From Paenibacillus harenae (GTDB lineage: Bacteria > Bacillota > Bacilli > Paenibacillales > Paenibacillaceae): a stretch of 64,000 nucleotides of DNA. The stretch's first letter is position 1. Each line of letters starts with the position of its first letter. Under the pieces are notes generated by a model. That model ran no database searches. It was given only the letters and a program-made list of their open reading frames with translations, and was not told where the DNA came from. The position numbers and the translations under genes were made by a program. The stretch is from contig NZ_JAUSST010000002.1 in assembly GCF_030812415.1 (NCBI RefSeq), forward strand, positions 930,001 to 994,000, in the 5' to 3' direction. Below are positions 1-8,767 of this stretch, one piece after another.

Positions 1-2
1 TT

Positions 3-698
3 ATTAAAGACGGCGACCATTTCTCCATCTTGTCCGACATTCAAGGGATGGAAGACCATCTCGGCGATATGGACTTTAAGGTAGCGGGTACGGCTGAAGG
101 CGTAACGGCCATTCAGATGGATATTAAGATCGACGGCATTGACCGCAGCATTTTGCAGCAATCGCTTGAGCAAGCGCGTCTCGGACGGTTGTTCATTCTT
201 GGCAAGATGACGGATGTGCTGTCGCAATCCCGAACGAGCCTATCCAAATACGCTCCGAAAATATTGACGCTTCGCATCAATCCGGACAAAATCCGTGACG
301 TTATCGGTGCAGGCGGCAAAATCATCAATAAAATTATCGAAGAAACCGGCGTGAAAATCGATATCGAGCAGGACGGTATGGTATTTATCGCTTCCTCGAA
401 TGAAGAGATGAACCAAAAAGCGAGAGCGATCATCGAAGGCATCGTCAAAGAAGTTGTGATTGGCGAAGTATACCTCGGTACGGTTAAACGCATAGAGAAA
501 TTCGGCGTGTTCGTTGAAATCTTGCCGAATAAGGACGGTCTCGTCCACATTTCTCAGCTTGCGAACGAGCGTGTTGCCAAGTGCGAGGACGTTGTGAACA
601 TCGGCGACCAAATTACGGTTAAAGTGACGGAGATCGATCAACAAGGACGTATCAATCTATCTCGCAAAGCGGTACTAACGCCAGAGCCTGCACAATAG
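3..698 (+). CDS. pnp: Polyribonucleotide nucleotidyltransferase, C-terminal part
   Basis: This is the 3' end of the gene for PNPase, the phosphate-dependent 3'-5' exoribonuclease of the RNA degradosome. The frame is open from the left edge, so the start lies outside the window. Visible are the end of the second RNase PH core ([17 protein letters not shown]), a KH domain with the [10 protein letters not shown] loop near bases 310-345, and a C-terminal S1 domain ([15 protein letters not shown]...GLVHISQL). A hairpin terminator follows, and ylxY comes next, as in B. subtilis. The identification is secure; only the N-terminal part is missing. Confidence 0.97.
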   Translation: MKDGDHFSILSDIQGMEDHLGDMDFKVAGTAEGVTAIQMDIKIDGIDRSILQQSLEQARLGRLFILGKMTDVLSQSRTSLSKYAPKILTLRINPDKIRDVIGAGGKIINKIIEETGVKIDIEQDGMVFIASSNEEMNQKARAIIEGIVKEVVIGEVYLGTVKRIEKFGVFVEILPNKDGLVHISQLANERVAKCEDVVNIGDQITVKVTEIDQQGRINLSRKAVLTPEPAQ

Positions 699-730
699 GA
701 TTTGGCCAGCGCAAAGATATCGCTTCAAAC

Positions 731-762
731 GAAGAGTCAGATTCCATCTGCCTCTTTTTTGT
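731..762 (+). terminator. Rho-independent terminator after pnp
   Basis: A short stem (AGAG-CAGAT / ATCTG-CTCT with one mismatch) and a TCC loop are followed by a run of T. It lies 30 bases after the pnp stop codon. Confidence 0.7.
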
Positions 763-785
763 TTGCACAGAATGACCGCATCGCC

Positions 786-814
786 ACATAATCTCGTCCT
801 ACAATTCATACATA
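786..814 (+). promoter_or_regulatory. Possible sigma-E type promoter of ylxY
   Basis: ACATAAT (786-792) and CATACATA (807-814) are 14 bases apart and resemble the mother-cell sigma-E -35 and -10 elements (TMATATT, CATACAHT), with two mismatches and one mismatch. Transcription from here would begin after the upstream in-frame GTG at 816, which supports the ATG at 888 as the ylxY start. Confidence 0.35.
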
Positions 815-887
815 TGTGTTAAGCGCGTCCACGACCGGCCGCAAGGCGATGAATGTGAGCGCAATAGGCTATGCGGGAGTTGGGGCT

Positions 888-1895
888 ATGAAGATTCGAA
901 AAGCGGCGATCATCGCGGCAAGCATGCTGATGGTGATCGTCTTCGTGCGGATGAACGAAGACGTGTCATCTTATTTAGCTGCTGTCAAATCGGGCGGCGC
1001 AAGCTTCGCAATAAGCAAGATTGAGCGCAGCGACGAGGAGAAGCGCCAGCTATACGATACGATTGTCGCCGAGGCGGCAAATAAGCGGGAAGCGCCCGTC
1101 AATGCGGTTATCGATCGGGTATGGCGAGCAATCCCGGGTTATAACGGCATTGAGGTCGATGTTGATCGAACGTATGAGGCAGCATTGCGATTGCCCGCAT
1201 CAAACGCAATCCCTTACATATTCAAGGAAATTGAGCCGACAATAAAGCTTGAAGACTTAGGGGCGCATCCCGTCTATCGCGGCAATCCGAACAAGAAGAT
1301 GATTGCTTTTATGATTAATGTGGCATGGGGCAATGAATTTATCGAGCCGATGCTGAAGACGCTGGAACAGGAACGTGTGAAGGCAACCTTCTTCCTTGAT
1401 GGTAGCTGGCTGAACAAAAACGCCGAGATGGCCCGTAAAATACAAGCAGCCGGCCATGAGATGTCCAACCATGCTTACTCCCATCCCAACATGAGCGAAT
1501 TAAGCCGCGGGGCTGCATACACGCAAATAGCGAAAACGGAGGAGCTGCTCAAGTCGACGCTAGGCGTGAATAATAGATGGTTTGCGCCGCCTTCGGGCGA
1601 TTTTAACCAAATGACGGTTCAAGTAGCAAGAGAGCAAGGGCTGCAGACGGTGCTCTGGACGATCGATACGGTTGATTGGAGGAAGCCGTCGGCCGAATCG
1701 ATCATTCGCAAAATCAACGCCAAGCTGGAGCCGGGCGCATTAATCTTAATGCATCCGACGGCATCGAGTCGGGATGCGCTCGCCGGCATGATCGCAAGCG
1801 CCAAGGCGAAGGGTTACGCGCTTGGAACGGTAAGTGAGACCCTGTCATCGGACCGAATCGCATCCTCCGTTGTTGAGGGAGCGGACTTATTCTGA
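888..1895 (+). CDS. ylxY: Polysaccharide deacetylase family protein YlxY
   Basis: This is a probable carbohydrate esterase family 4 protein of 335 residues. It has an N-terminal hydrophobic anchor (residues about 6-20) and a C-terminal NodB-like domain. The domain shows the TFFLDGSWL stretch, the metal-type motif HEMSNHAYSHPNM and RWFAPPSGDFN. The first catalytic Asp motif reads MINVAWGNE instead of the usual TFDDGP, so catalytic competence is doubtful. The ATG at 888 was chosen over an in-frame GTG at 816 because GGGAG precedes it at suitable spacing. It lies between pnp and mlpA as in B. subtilis. The substrate is unknown; a role in the sporulating envelope is inference. Confidence 0.85.
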   Translation: MKIRKAAIIAASMLMVIVFVRMNEDVSSYLAAVKSGGASFAISKIERSDEEKRQLYDTIVAEAANKREAPVNAVIDRVWRAIPGYNGIEVDVDRTYEAALRLPASNAIPYIFKEIEPTIKLEDLGAHPVYRGNPNKKMIAFMINVAWGNEFIEPMLKTLEQERVKATFFLDGSWLNKNAEMARKIQAAGHEMSNHAYSHPNMSELSRGAAYTQIAKTEELLKSTLGVNNRWFAPPSGDFNQMTVQVAREQGLQTVLWTIDTVDWRKPSAESIIRKINAKLEPGALILMHPTASSRDALAGMIASAKAKGYALGTVSETLSSDRIASSVVEGADLF

Positions 1896-1931
1896 TATAG
1901 TGAAATCATTCGTGTTGTAGGAGGATACTTG

Positions 1932-3200
1932 GTGAACAAATATACGCTTAGTAACGGATTACGCGTTGTCGTTGAATATATTCCGCATGTGAGATCGGTA
2001 TCGTTCGGGATATGGGTGAAGACAGGCTCGCGCAACGAGACGCCGGAGAACAACGGTATTTCCCATTTTATCGAGCATATGCTCTTCAAAGGAACGGACA
2101 AACGTACGGCGAAGGATATTGCGGACCTGTTCGACGGTATTGGCGGCAATGTCAACGCCTTTACGGCAAAGGAGTATACGTGTTACTTCGCAAAGGTGCT
2201 TGACGAGCATCTGCCGATCGCGGTAGACGCGCTTTCCGATATGTTCTTCAACTCGCAAATGGACGCGGAAGAGCTGGCCAAGGAAAAAAACGTTATTTTG
2301 GAAGAAATCGCGATGTACGAGGATACGCCGGATGACAAGGTTCATGACGAGGCATCTCGCGCTTCGTTCGGCGATCATCCGCTCGCATACTCCATTCTTG
2401 GTCTAGAGGAACGCTTGACGGCGATGGGTCCGGATACGCTCCGCGGTTATATGAATGAACGTTATACGATCGACAATACCGTAATAAGCGTTGCGGGCAA
2501 CGTAGAGGAATCAGCCTTGCTTGAGCTGCTCGAGAAACATTTCGGCGGGTTCGCGAACAAGGCGGGTATTATTGTCGGCAACGAGCCGCCCTTGTTCCAC
2601 GGGGAGTACAACTTCTATAAGAAGAAGACGGAGCAAAACCATATTTGCGTCACATTCCCGGGCTGCTCGATTACGGATTCCCATTTGTATGCGATGATTC
2701 TGCTGAACAATGCGCTCGGCGGCGGCATGAGCTCGAGATTGTTCCAGGAAATCAGGGAAAAGCGCGGACTCGCTTATTCCGTGTATTCGTACCATACGTC
2801 CTATGCAGACTCCGGGTTGTTCACGATCTATGCGGGCACGGCGCCTAAGCAGACGAAGGAAGTGCTTGATCTGACGATGGAACAGATCGGAGAGCTGTCG
2901 GTGAAAGGTCTTTCCGAAGAGGAGCTGCATCGCGGCAAGGAGCAACTGAAGGGCAGCTTGATTCTGAGCCTGGAGAGCACGAGCAGCCGCATGAACCGTC
3001 TTGGTAAAAATGAGTTGATGCTCGGACGCCACTATACGCTTGACGATCTGCTGCGGCGGATCGATGCGGTGACGATGGAAGATGTACAATTTATAACGAA
3101 GCAAATGCTGTCCGTTCCTTTTGCCGTTGCGATGGTAGGATCAAATGACAAAGCAGCTGCGCAATTGGGGAGGAATCGGTTTGTTTCAGGTACTGTTTAA
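1932..3200 (+). CDS. mlpA: M16 family zinc metalloprotease MlpA
   Basis: This is a pitrilysin/insulinase-type (M16) peptidase of 422 residues. The inverted zinc motif HFIEH is at about residues 48-52, with the downstream Glu in NVILEEIAMYED. The C-terminal inactive M16 lobe carries GGGMSSRLFQEIREKRGLAY. GTG 1932 is preferred over TTG 1929 because the AGGAGG box is better spaced. It sits between ylxY and dut and its 3' end overlaps dut by 20 bases, so translation of the two may be coupled. B. subtilis MlpA is the named family member; the natural substrate is not evident from the sequence. Confidence 0.93.
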   Translation: MNKYTLSNGLRVVVEYIPHVRSVSFGIWVKTGSRNETPENNGISHFIEHMLFKGTDKRTAKDIADLFDGIGGNVNAFTAKEYTCYFAKVLDEHLPIAVDALSDMFFNSQMDAEELAKEKNVILEEIAMYEDTPDDKVHDEASRASFGDHPLAYSILGLEERLTAMGPDTLRGYMNERYTIDNTVISVAGNVEESALLELLEKHFGGFANKAGIIVGNEPPLFHGEYNFYKKKTEQNHICVTFPGCSITDSHLYAMILLNNALGGGMSSRLFQEIREKRGLAYSVYSYHTSYADSGLFTIYAGTAPKQTKEVLDLTMEQIGELSVKGLSEEELHRGKEQLKGSLILSLESTSSRMNRLGKNELMLGRHYTLDDLLRRIDAVTMEDVQFITKQMLSVPFAVAMVGSNDKAAAQLGRNRFVSGTV

Positions 3201-3624
3201 GAGACTAGAAGGCAATGAGGATATTGCCGTGCCGCGCAAAATGTCCGAGTGGGCAGCGGGCTTTGACCTGCAGGCCGCGGTCGGGGAGTCGGTCGTGCTG
3301 GCACCGGGTGAGCGCAAGCTTATCCCTACTGGTTTCGCGATGGCGATGCCCGGCGAGCTGGAAGCGCAGATTCGGCCGCGAAGCGGCCTTGCGTACAAGC
3401 ATGGCATTACTTGCTTGAACTCCCCGGGAACGATCGACGCCGACTATCGCGGAGAAGTAAAGGTGCTGCTCGTTAACCTGGGCCAAGAGCCGTTCACCAT
3501 CATGCGAGGCGAGCGCATTGCGCAGATGGTATTCCAGCAAGTGCCGGTCGTGACGATCGAAGAAGCAGACGAATTGCCGGAAACCGTGCGCGGCGCGGGC
3601 GGATTCGGACATACAGGCGTTTAA
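3181..3624 (+). CDS. dut: dUTP diphosphatase
   Basis: This is a trimeric-type dUTPase of 147 residues that hydrolyses dUTP to dUMP and pyrophosphate, keeping uracil out of DNA. All five motifs are present in order: AGFDLQA, RPRSGLAYKHG, NSPGTIDADYRGEV, RGERIAQMVFQ and the Gly-rich RGAGGFGHTG tail. TTG 3181 is taken as start because GGGGAGG lies seven bases upstream, inside the end of mlpA. An upstream in-frame ATG at 3145 would add 12 atypical residues. In B. subtilis ymxH sits between mlpA and dpaA; here dut takes that place and no ymxH is seen. Confidence 0.95.
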   Translation: MFQVLFKRLEGNEDIAVPRKMSEWAAGFDLQAAVGESVVLAPGERKLIPTGFAMAMPGELEAQIRPRSGLAYKHGITCLNSPGTIDADYRGEVKVLLVNLGQEPFTIMRGERIAQMVFQQVPVVTIEEADELPETVRGAGGFGHTGV

Positions 3625-3646
3625 GCCTATCATAGGAATGGATAAG

Positions 3647-3678
3647 AAAGATCGGGGCATTAACCCGATCTTTTTTTT
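3647..3678 (+). terminator. Rho-independent terminator after dut
   Basis: The 7-bp stem GATCGGG/CCCGATC (3650-3656 and 3664-3670) has a GCATTAA loop and is followed by eight T residues. Confidence 0.9.
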
Positions 3679-3685
3679 ATTTTTC

Positions 3686-3713
3686 ACCCCGATTTGGGCG
3701 GTAGCATAAGATG
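3686..3713 (+). promoter_or_regulatory. Possible sigma-K type promoter of dpaAB
   Basis: ACC at 3686 and GCATAAGATG at 3704-3713 have about the spacing of the sigma-K pattern (AC, about 16 bases, gCATAnnnTA), with one mismatch. The B. subtilis dipicolinate synthase operon is transcribed by sigma-K in the mother cell, which is why the site was looked for. The match is weak. Confidence 0.35.
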
Positions 3714-3748
3714 ATACATATCCAATTGCCAGAAAGGAGTGAGGCCTA

Positions 3749-4648
3749 ATGCTAACAGGCGTTCAAGTGCTGTTGCTTGGGGGTGACGCAAGACAGCTTG
3801 AAATCATCCGCAAGCTGACTGAGCTTGATGCAAGCGTTACGGTATGCGGCTTCGACGGACTGCATTCTTCGCTGGACGGCGCGGTGCAAGCGGAGTTCGA
3901 TGAACAGTTGTTCGAAGGAGTCGACGCGCTGCTGCTGCCTGCGGTGGGGACGGACGACGAAGGCATCATTCATGCCGTATTCAGCGACCGCCGAATGAAG
4001 CTGACCGAAGCTCATATTGCAAAGCTGCCGAAGCATTGCAAAGTTTATGCGGGCATGGCGAAGCCCTATTTGCGGCAGTTATGCGAGCAAAACGATATTG
4101 CGTTGGTCGAACTGTTCGATCGTGACGATGTTGCGATCTACAACTCGATTCCAACTGCCGAAGGCGCTATTATGATGGCTATTCAAAATACCGATTTTAC
4201 GATTCACGGGTCAACGTCCATGGTTCTCGGTCTTGGGCGAACCGGGTTCACGCTCGCTCGCACGCTCCAGGGGTTAGGGTCGAAAGTGAAGGTTGGCGTA
4301 CGCCGTTCCGAGCAGTTTGCACGTGCTTCGGAGATGGGCTTAGAGCCCTTTTATATGGGGGTTTTGCAGCAGCAAGTGGGGAATATTGACTTGCTTTTTA
4401 ATACAATTCCGACTATGATAGTCACAGCGCAAATTATCGCAAATTTGCCATCGCGAGCGGTCGTAATCGACCTTGCATCGAAGCCTGGCGGGACTGATTT
4501 CCGCTTTGCCGAGAAGCGTGGCATCAAGGCGATGCTTGCACCCGGACTACCCGGTATCGTCGCACCGAAGACAGCTGGACGTATCATAGCGGATTGCTTG
4601 ACACAGTTGATTTTGGACGATTCGATTAAGCGGGGGAATGGGTCATGA
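3749..4648 (+). CDS. dpaA: Dipicolinate synthase subunit A
   Basis: DpaA (SpoVFA), 299 residues, is the dehydrogenase-like subunit of dipicolinate synthase, which converts a lysine-pathway intermediate (the dihydrodipicolinate/HTPA pool) into the spore-core chelator dipicolinic acid in the mother cell. A Rossmann motif (GLGRTGFTLA) sits near residue 160, and the C-terminal signature LASKPGGTDF...APGLPGIVAPKTA is typical of the family. AGAAAGGAG precedes the ATG at good spacing. It overlaps dpaB by four bases (ATGA), so the two subunits are translationally coupled. The position directly before asd-dapG-dapA matches B. subtilis. Confidence 0.96.
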   Translation: MLTGVQVLLLGGDARQLEIIRKLTELDASVTVCGFDGLHSSLDGAVQAEFDEQLFEGVDALLLPAVGTDDEGIIHAVFSDRRMKLTEAHIAKLPKHCKVYAGMAKPYLRQLCEQNDIALVELFDRDDVAIYNSIPTAEGAIMMAIQNTDFTIHGSTSMVLGLGRTGFTLARTLQGLGSKVKVGVRRSEQFARASEMGLEPFYMGVLQQQVGNIDLLFNTIPTMIVTAQIIANLPSRAVVIDLASKPGGTDFRFAEKRGIKAMLAPGLPGIVAPKTAGRIIADCLTQLILDDSIKRGNGS

Positions 4649-5235
4649 ACTGGAATGGAATTACGGTGGGCTACGCGTTGTCGGGCTCACATTGCACGTT
4701 TGCCGAAGTCATGCCGGAAATTAAACGGTTCGTCGATGCGGGTGCCAACGTCGTGCCGATCGTATCGAATACGTTAATGACGACAGACACCAGGTTCGGC
4801 AAGTCCGAAGACTGGCAAGCGCAACTGAAGTCGATTACCGGCAATGAGTTGATATCCACGATTGTGCAGGCAGAGCCGCTTGGCCCTTCGAAGCTGCTCG
4901 ACGTGCTAGTTATCGCTCCATGTACGGGCAATACGACAAGCCGCTTGGCTAACGCTCTGACTGACAGTGCAGTTCTCATGGCTGCCAAAGCACAGATGCG
5001 CAATAGCCGTCCAGTCGTGCTCGCCATTTCGACAAATGACGGACTAGGGTTGAATGCCGCTAACATTGCGAAGTTGCTAGTGGCTAAACATATTTATTTC
5101 GTACCGTTCGGCCAAGATAATCCTGTGCAGAAGCCGAATTCGCTTGTTGCCAAGATGGATCTTGTCATGGAAGCTTGCGAGGCTGCATTGCAAGGCAAGC
5201 AGCTCCAACCGCTACTCATCGAACGTTTTAATTGA
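4645..5235 (+). CDS. dpaB: Dipicolinate synthase subunit B
   Basis: DpaB (SpoVFB), 196 residues, is a flavoprotein-like subunit of the homo-oligomeric flavin-containing Cys decarboxylase fold and partner of DpaA. Family features seen are the N-terminal YALSGSHCTFAEV, a central VIAPCTGNTTSRLANALTDS loop of the flavin-binding type, and C-terminal NIAKLLVAKHIYFVPFGQDN. The ATG overlaps the dpaA stop (ATGA). The length agrees with the B. subtilis protein of about 200 residues. The next gene, asd, begins 28 bases downstream, linking spore and lysine metabolism. Confidence 0.96.
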   Translation: MNWNGITVGYALSGSHCTFAEVMPEIKRFVDAGANVVPIVSNTLMTTDTRFGKSEDWQAQLKSITGNELISTIVQAEPLGPSKLLDVLVIAPCTGNTTSRLANALTDSAVLMAAKAQMRNSRPVVLAISTNDGLGLNAANIAKLLVAKHIYFVPFGQDNPVQKPNSLVAKMDLVMEACEAALQGKQLQPLLIERFN

Positions 5236-5263
5236 CGGATGCGCAAAGGGGAGACGACAACAG

Positions 5264-6298
5264 GTGTCGAATCAGAAATTGTTCAACGTTGCGGTAGTTG
5301 GAGCAACAGGCGCAGTTGGGGAACAAATACTTAAACTACTCGAATCGAGAAATTTCCCTATTCAAGAGCTTAAGCTATTATCGTCTGCCCGTTCAGCAGG
5401 AATCAAGCTTTCGTTCCAAGGCAAGGAAGTTACCGTTCAAGAAGCGACGCCGGACAGCTTCAAGGGCGTTGATATTGCACTGTTCAGCGCAGGCGGCGAC
5501 GTAACGAAGGCACTTGCTCCTCTTGCGGTACAGCATGGCGCCGTCTGTATCGACAACACGAATGCTTATCGTATGGATGAGCATACGCCGCTAGTCGTGC
5601 CGGAGGTTAATATCGAGAAGGTTAACGAGCATAAGGGTATCATTGCGAACCCGAACTGCTCGACGATCCAGATGGTTGCAGCGCTTAAACCGCTTCACGA
5701 TCGTTATGGCATCGCTCGCATTATCGTATCGACGTATCAAGCCGTCTCGGGTGCCGGAAGCCGTGCAATCGACGAGATGCTGCGCCAGACCCGAGCATCC
5801 TTGCAAGGCGATCCGGTTAATCCGGATATTTTGCCTGTAGGCACACTTCCTGTAAAGCATCAGATTGCATTCAATGCCATTCCGCAGATCGATAAGTTCC
5901 AAGACAACGGCTATACGCTCGAAGAAATGAAAATGGTTCGGGAGACGAAGAAGATTTTGGGCGATGAGTCGATCGAAGTAACGGCGACTTGCGTTCGTAT
6001 TCCCGTCGTTTACGGCCATTCGGAATCGGTATATGTTGAATTCAAAAACAACTACGATTTGGAAGATGTCAAGCAGTTGCTGGAGGATGCGCCGGGCGTA
6101 ACGCTCGTCGATGATCCGGCTAACCAGCAGTACCCGCTTGCTACCGATGCTGCCGGCAAGCCGGATGTATTCGTCGGTCGCTTGAGACGCGATCTTGGAC
6201 ATGAGCGCGGACTTAATATGTGGATTGTTTCCGATAACCTGCTCAAAGGTGCAGCATGGAACGCCGTACAAATCGCCGAACATATCGCAAAAGGTTAA
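5264..6298 (+). CDS. asd: Aspartate-semialdehyde dehydrogenase
   Basis: This NADPH-dependent enzyme reduces aspartyl phosphate to aspartate semialdehyde, the branch point to lysine/DAP, methionine and threonine. It has 344 residues, the family length. Visible are the N-terminal Rossmann motif GATGAVGEQ, the catalytic cysteine in NPNCSTIQ (about residue 130) and the substrate-binding histidine region VVYGHSESVYVE. GTG 5264 was chosen because AAAGGGGAG lies upstream; the frame itself extends further 5' without a ribosome site. It lies between dpaB and dapG as in B. subtilis. Confidence 0.96.
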   Translation: MSNQKLFNVAVVGATGAVGEQILKLLESRNFPIQELKLLSSARSAGIKLSFQGKEVTVQEATPDSFKGVDIALFSAGGDVTKALAPLAVQHGAVCIDNTNAYRMDEHTPLVVPEVNIEKVNEHKGIIANPNCSTIQMVAALKPLHDRYGIARIIVSTYQAVSGAGSRAIDEMLRQTRASLQGDPVNPDILPVGTLPVKHQIAFNAIPQIDKFQDNGYTLEEMKMVRETKKILGDESIEVTATCVRIPVVYGHSESVYVEFKNNYDLEDVKQLLEDAPGVTLVDDPANQQYPLATDAAGKPDVFVGRLRRDLGHERGLNMWIVSDNLLKGAAWNAVQIAEHIAKG

Positions 6299-6363
6299 AA
6301 AATGTATTAAGAAAAGGGTAGTGCGCTGCTTCATCTTGCGATCGGCAACGGAGGCTATCTTAC

Positions 6364-7584
6364 ATGCGCATCCTGATCCAAAAATTCGGGGGCACCTCAT
6401 TATCAACCGATCATGCCAGAGAACACGTCATTAACCATATTAGAAGAGAACGAAGCAACGGATATGCAGTCGTCATCGTCGTATCCGCAATGGGGAGGAA
6501 GGGCGATCCGTACGCAACGGATACGCTTCTTCAGCTTATTAGGGACAACGGCGATCAATTGCCGGATCGAGAAAGAGATATGCTGCTGGGTTGCGGGGAG
6601 ATTATATCTGCAGCTGCTTTATGCAGTTTACTTGTTTCGAGCGGTATTCCTGCCGTCGCGCTAACCGGCGGACAGGCGGGCATCATAACCGATGAACAGT
6701 ATGGACATGCACGTATTAAGGAAATTAGGCCTGACCGGATCGTTAGCCTTCTGCAAACAGGCGTTGTCGTCATAGTCACCGGGTTTCAGGGCGTTACTGC
6801 GCGTGGCGATATAACGACGCTCGGCCGGGGCGGTAGCGATACGTCGGCGACGGCGTTAGGCGCAGCGATGCGAGCCGAAATGGTCGATATTTATACCGAT
6901 GTCAGCGGCATTCTGACAGCCGATCCGCGTATTGTCGAGGAAGCGAAGCCGCTTCCGCGCGTCAGCTATGCAGAAATATGCAATATGGCGCGTCAAGGGG
7001 CGAAAGTCATCCATCCGCGCGCGGTTGAGATCGCTCAACAGGCGAAGATTCCGTTCCGGGTGCGTTCAACGTTCAATAACGACCCTGGGACGCTCGTTAC
7101 CGATATATCTATGGACCGATCGGAGCTGACGGTAAGAGATCGACATGTGACCGGCATTGCTCATGTCTCGGGCATAACGCAAATATCGGTGAAAGCAATT
7201 GAAGGGCGCAACGATGTGCAGCTTCAAGTATTTCAGTCGATGGCTAAGCATCGCATTAGCGTCGATTTCATTAATGTAACACCAAGCGGCGCTATCTATA
7301 CCGTATTCGATCAGGACGCCGAGAGGGCCGTTAACGTGCTCAAGGAAGGCGGATTCACGCCAGCAGCGGTAAACGGCTGCGCGAAGGTTTCTGTGATCGG
7401 GGGCGGCATGAACGGCGAGCCGGGCGTTATGGCCCGCATCGTCGAAGCGTTGACGGAGCAAGGCATCTCCATTATGCAATCGGCCGATTCGAATACGACC
7501 ATATGGGTGCTTGTTCGCGAAGCCGATATGCCATCCGCGCTGCGGGCTCTGCACTCGAAGTTCGAGCTGCACTTGCCGTTATAA
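6364..7584 (+). CDS. dapG: Aspartate kinase (DapG type)
   Basis: This 406-residue aspartokinase phosphorylates aspartate, the first step towards DAP, lysine, methionine and threonine. The N-terminal kinase signature KFGGTSL is at residues 7-13, with GRGGSDTSATALGA and TDVSGILTADPR in the nucleotide/aspartate region. Two C-terminal ACT repeats follow (SVDFINVTPSG..., VSVIGGGMNGEPGVMARIVEAL). A GGAGG box precedes the ATG. By context this is the DAP-inhibited isozyme I (DapG); the effector cannot be read from the sequence alone. Confidence 0.95.
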   Translation: MRILIQKFGGTSLSTDHAREHVINHIRRERSNGYAVVIVVSAMGRKGDPYATDTLLQLIRDNGDQLPDRERDMLLGCGEIISAAALCSLLVSSGIPAVALTGGQAGIITDEQYGHARIKEIRPDRIVSLLQTGVVVIVTGFQGVTARGDITTLGRGGSDTSATALGAAMRAEMVDIYTDVSGILTADPRIVEEAKPLPRVSYAEICNMARQGAKVIHPRAVEIAQQAKIPFRVRSTFNNDPGTLVTDISMDRSELTVRDRHVTGIAHVSGITQISVKAIEGRNDVQLQVFQSMAKHRISVDFINVTPSGAIYTVFDQDAERAVNVLKEGGFTPAAVNGCAKVSVIGGGMNGEPGVMARIVEALTEQGISIMQSADSNTTIWVLVREADMPSALRALHSKFELHLPL

Positions 7585-7763
7585 ACGCAAGAGGGCGGCG
7601 CGGCGCTTACGATGACGCGGCATCATCTCGGGCATTATCTTTAGCGGATTCGATGAAGGTTTAATCATAGCTGTTAACGATGTTGGTTTTGCCGATTCGT
7701 TCATCGCTTGCACGTTGCATTGTGCAGCGCCGAGACGGCAAAGCTCTTATAGGAGGAGATCAA

Positions 7764-8639
7764 ATGGACTTCGGAAGATTAATTACCGCCATGGTAACGC
7801 CGTTTGACGCAAACGGACAGATTGATTGGCAGACAACGGCACGTTTAATCGATTATTTAATTGACGAGCAACAAAGCGCAAGCATAGTTGTATGCGGCAC
7901 AACGGGCGAGTCGCCGACGCTGTCGGATAACGAGAAGCTTGAGCTTTTCCGCTTCGCTGTTAAGCACACGGCAGGCCGCGCCAAAATCATCGCAGGAACG
8001 GGCAGCAACAATACTGCTCATTCCGTCCATCTTACGAAGGAAGCGGAAGCTTGCGGCGTGGACGGCGCGCTTATTGTAGCCCCTTACTACAACCGGCCTA
8101 GCCAGGAAGGTTTGTATCAGCATTTCAAGGCTGTTGCTGAAGCGACTGCTTTGCCAATCGTTCTTTACAACGTAGAAGGACGTACAGGTGTTAATATTTC
8201 AGCCGCTACAACGCTCCGGCTTGCTCAGATCGACAACATCGTTGCGACGAAAGATTGCGCTTCGACCGACCAATTGACGCAAATCATTGCCGGCGCGCCT
8301 GAAGGGTTCGTCGTGTACAGCGGCGACGACAGCATGACGTTGCCTTCCCTTGCGGTTGGTGCATACGGTATTGTGAGTGTAGCGAGCCATATTGTTGGAG
8401 CGGAGATGAAGCAGCTTATCGATGCTTATTTGAGCGGCGATGTTCAAGAGGCTGTACGCATCAACGGTAAACTGTTCCCGGTGTTCAAAGGATTGTTTTA
8501 TTGCCCGCATCCTGTTCCTAATCCGGTTGCAGTGAAGTACGCGCTCGGATTGAAAGGGATTCCGGTAGGCGGAGTAAGGCTTCCGCTCGATACGGTAACG
8601 GAGCCGGAAGCAGCATTCATCCGAGATTTAATTCAATAA
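7764..8639 (+). CDS. dapA: 4-hydroxy-tetrahydrodipicolinate synthase
   Basis: This class I aldolase of 291 residues condenses pyruvate with aspartate semialdehyde, the committed step to lysine, DAP and, through DpaAB, dipicolinate. The GTTGES motif, the Schiff-base lysine in VATKDCAS and the YNV...RTG motif are present. The last reads YNVEGRTG, with Glu where the family usually has Pro. ATG 7764 follows AGGAGGAG; an upstream in-frame start would add 28 atypical residues. It ends the asd-dapG-dapA group, with a terminator right after it. Confidence 0.95.
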   Translation: MDFGRLITAMVTPFDANGQIDWQTTARLIDYLIDEQQSASIVVCGTTGESPTLSDNEKLELFRFAVKHTAGRAKIIAGTGSNNTAHSVHLTKEAEACGVDGALIVAPYYNRPSQEGLYQHFKAVAEATALPIVLYNVEGRTGVNISAATTLRLAQIDNIVATKDCASTDQLTQIIAGAPEGFVVYSGDDSMTLPSLAVGAYGIVSVASHIVGAEMKQLIDAYLSGDVQEAVRINGKLFPVFKGLFYCPHPVPNPVAVKYALGLKGIPVGGVRLPLDTVTEPEAAFIRDLIQ

Positions 8640-8662
8640 TTTAATCCATTATTCAACGACAG

Positions 8663-8692
8663 CCGGTGCGTCCAGCATCGGTTTTGTTTTTT
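8663..8692 (+). terminator. Rho-independent terminator after dapA
   Basis: The stem CCGGTGC/GCATCGG (one G-T pair) with loop GTCCA is followed by TTTTGTTTTTT. Confidence 0.88.
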
Positions 8693-8730
8693 GGGGAAAT
8701 CTAAATAATAATCGCTAAATCGGGTTTCAC

Positions 8731-8760
8731 TTGTATTCCAGCTTTTTCTTCATGTATAAT
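8731..8760 (+). promoter_or_regulatory. Sigma-A type promoter of the RNase J gene
   Basis: TTGTAT (8731-8736) and a perfect TATAAT (8755-8760) are separated by 18 bases, after the dapA terminator. It implies a transcribed leader of roughly 380 bases before the RNase J gene. Confidence 0.65.
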
Positions 8761-8767
8761 GAGTTCA

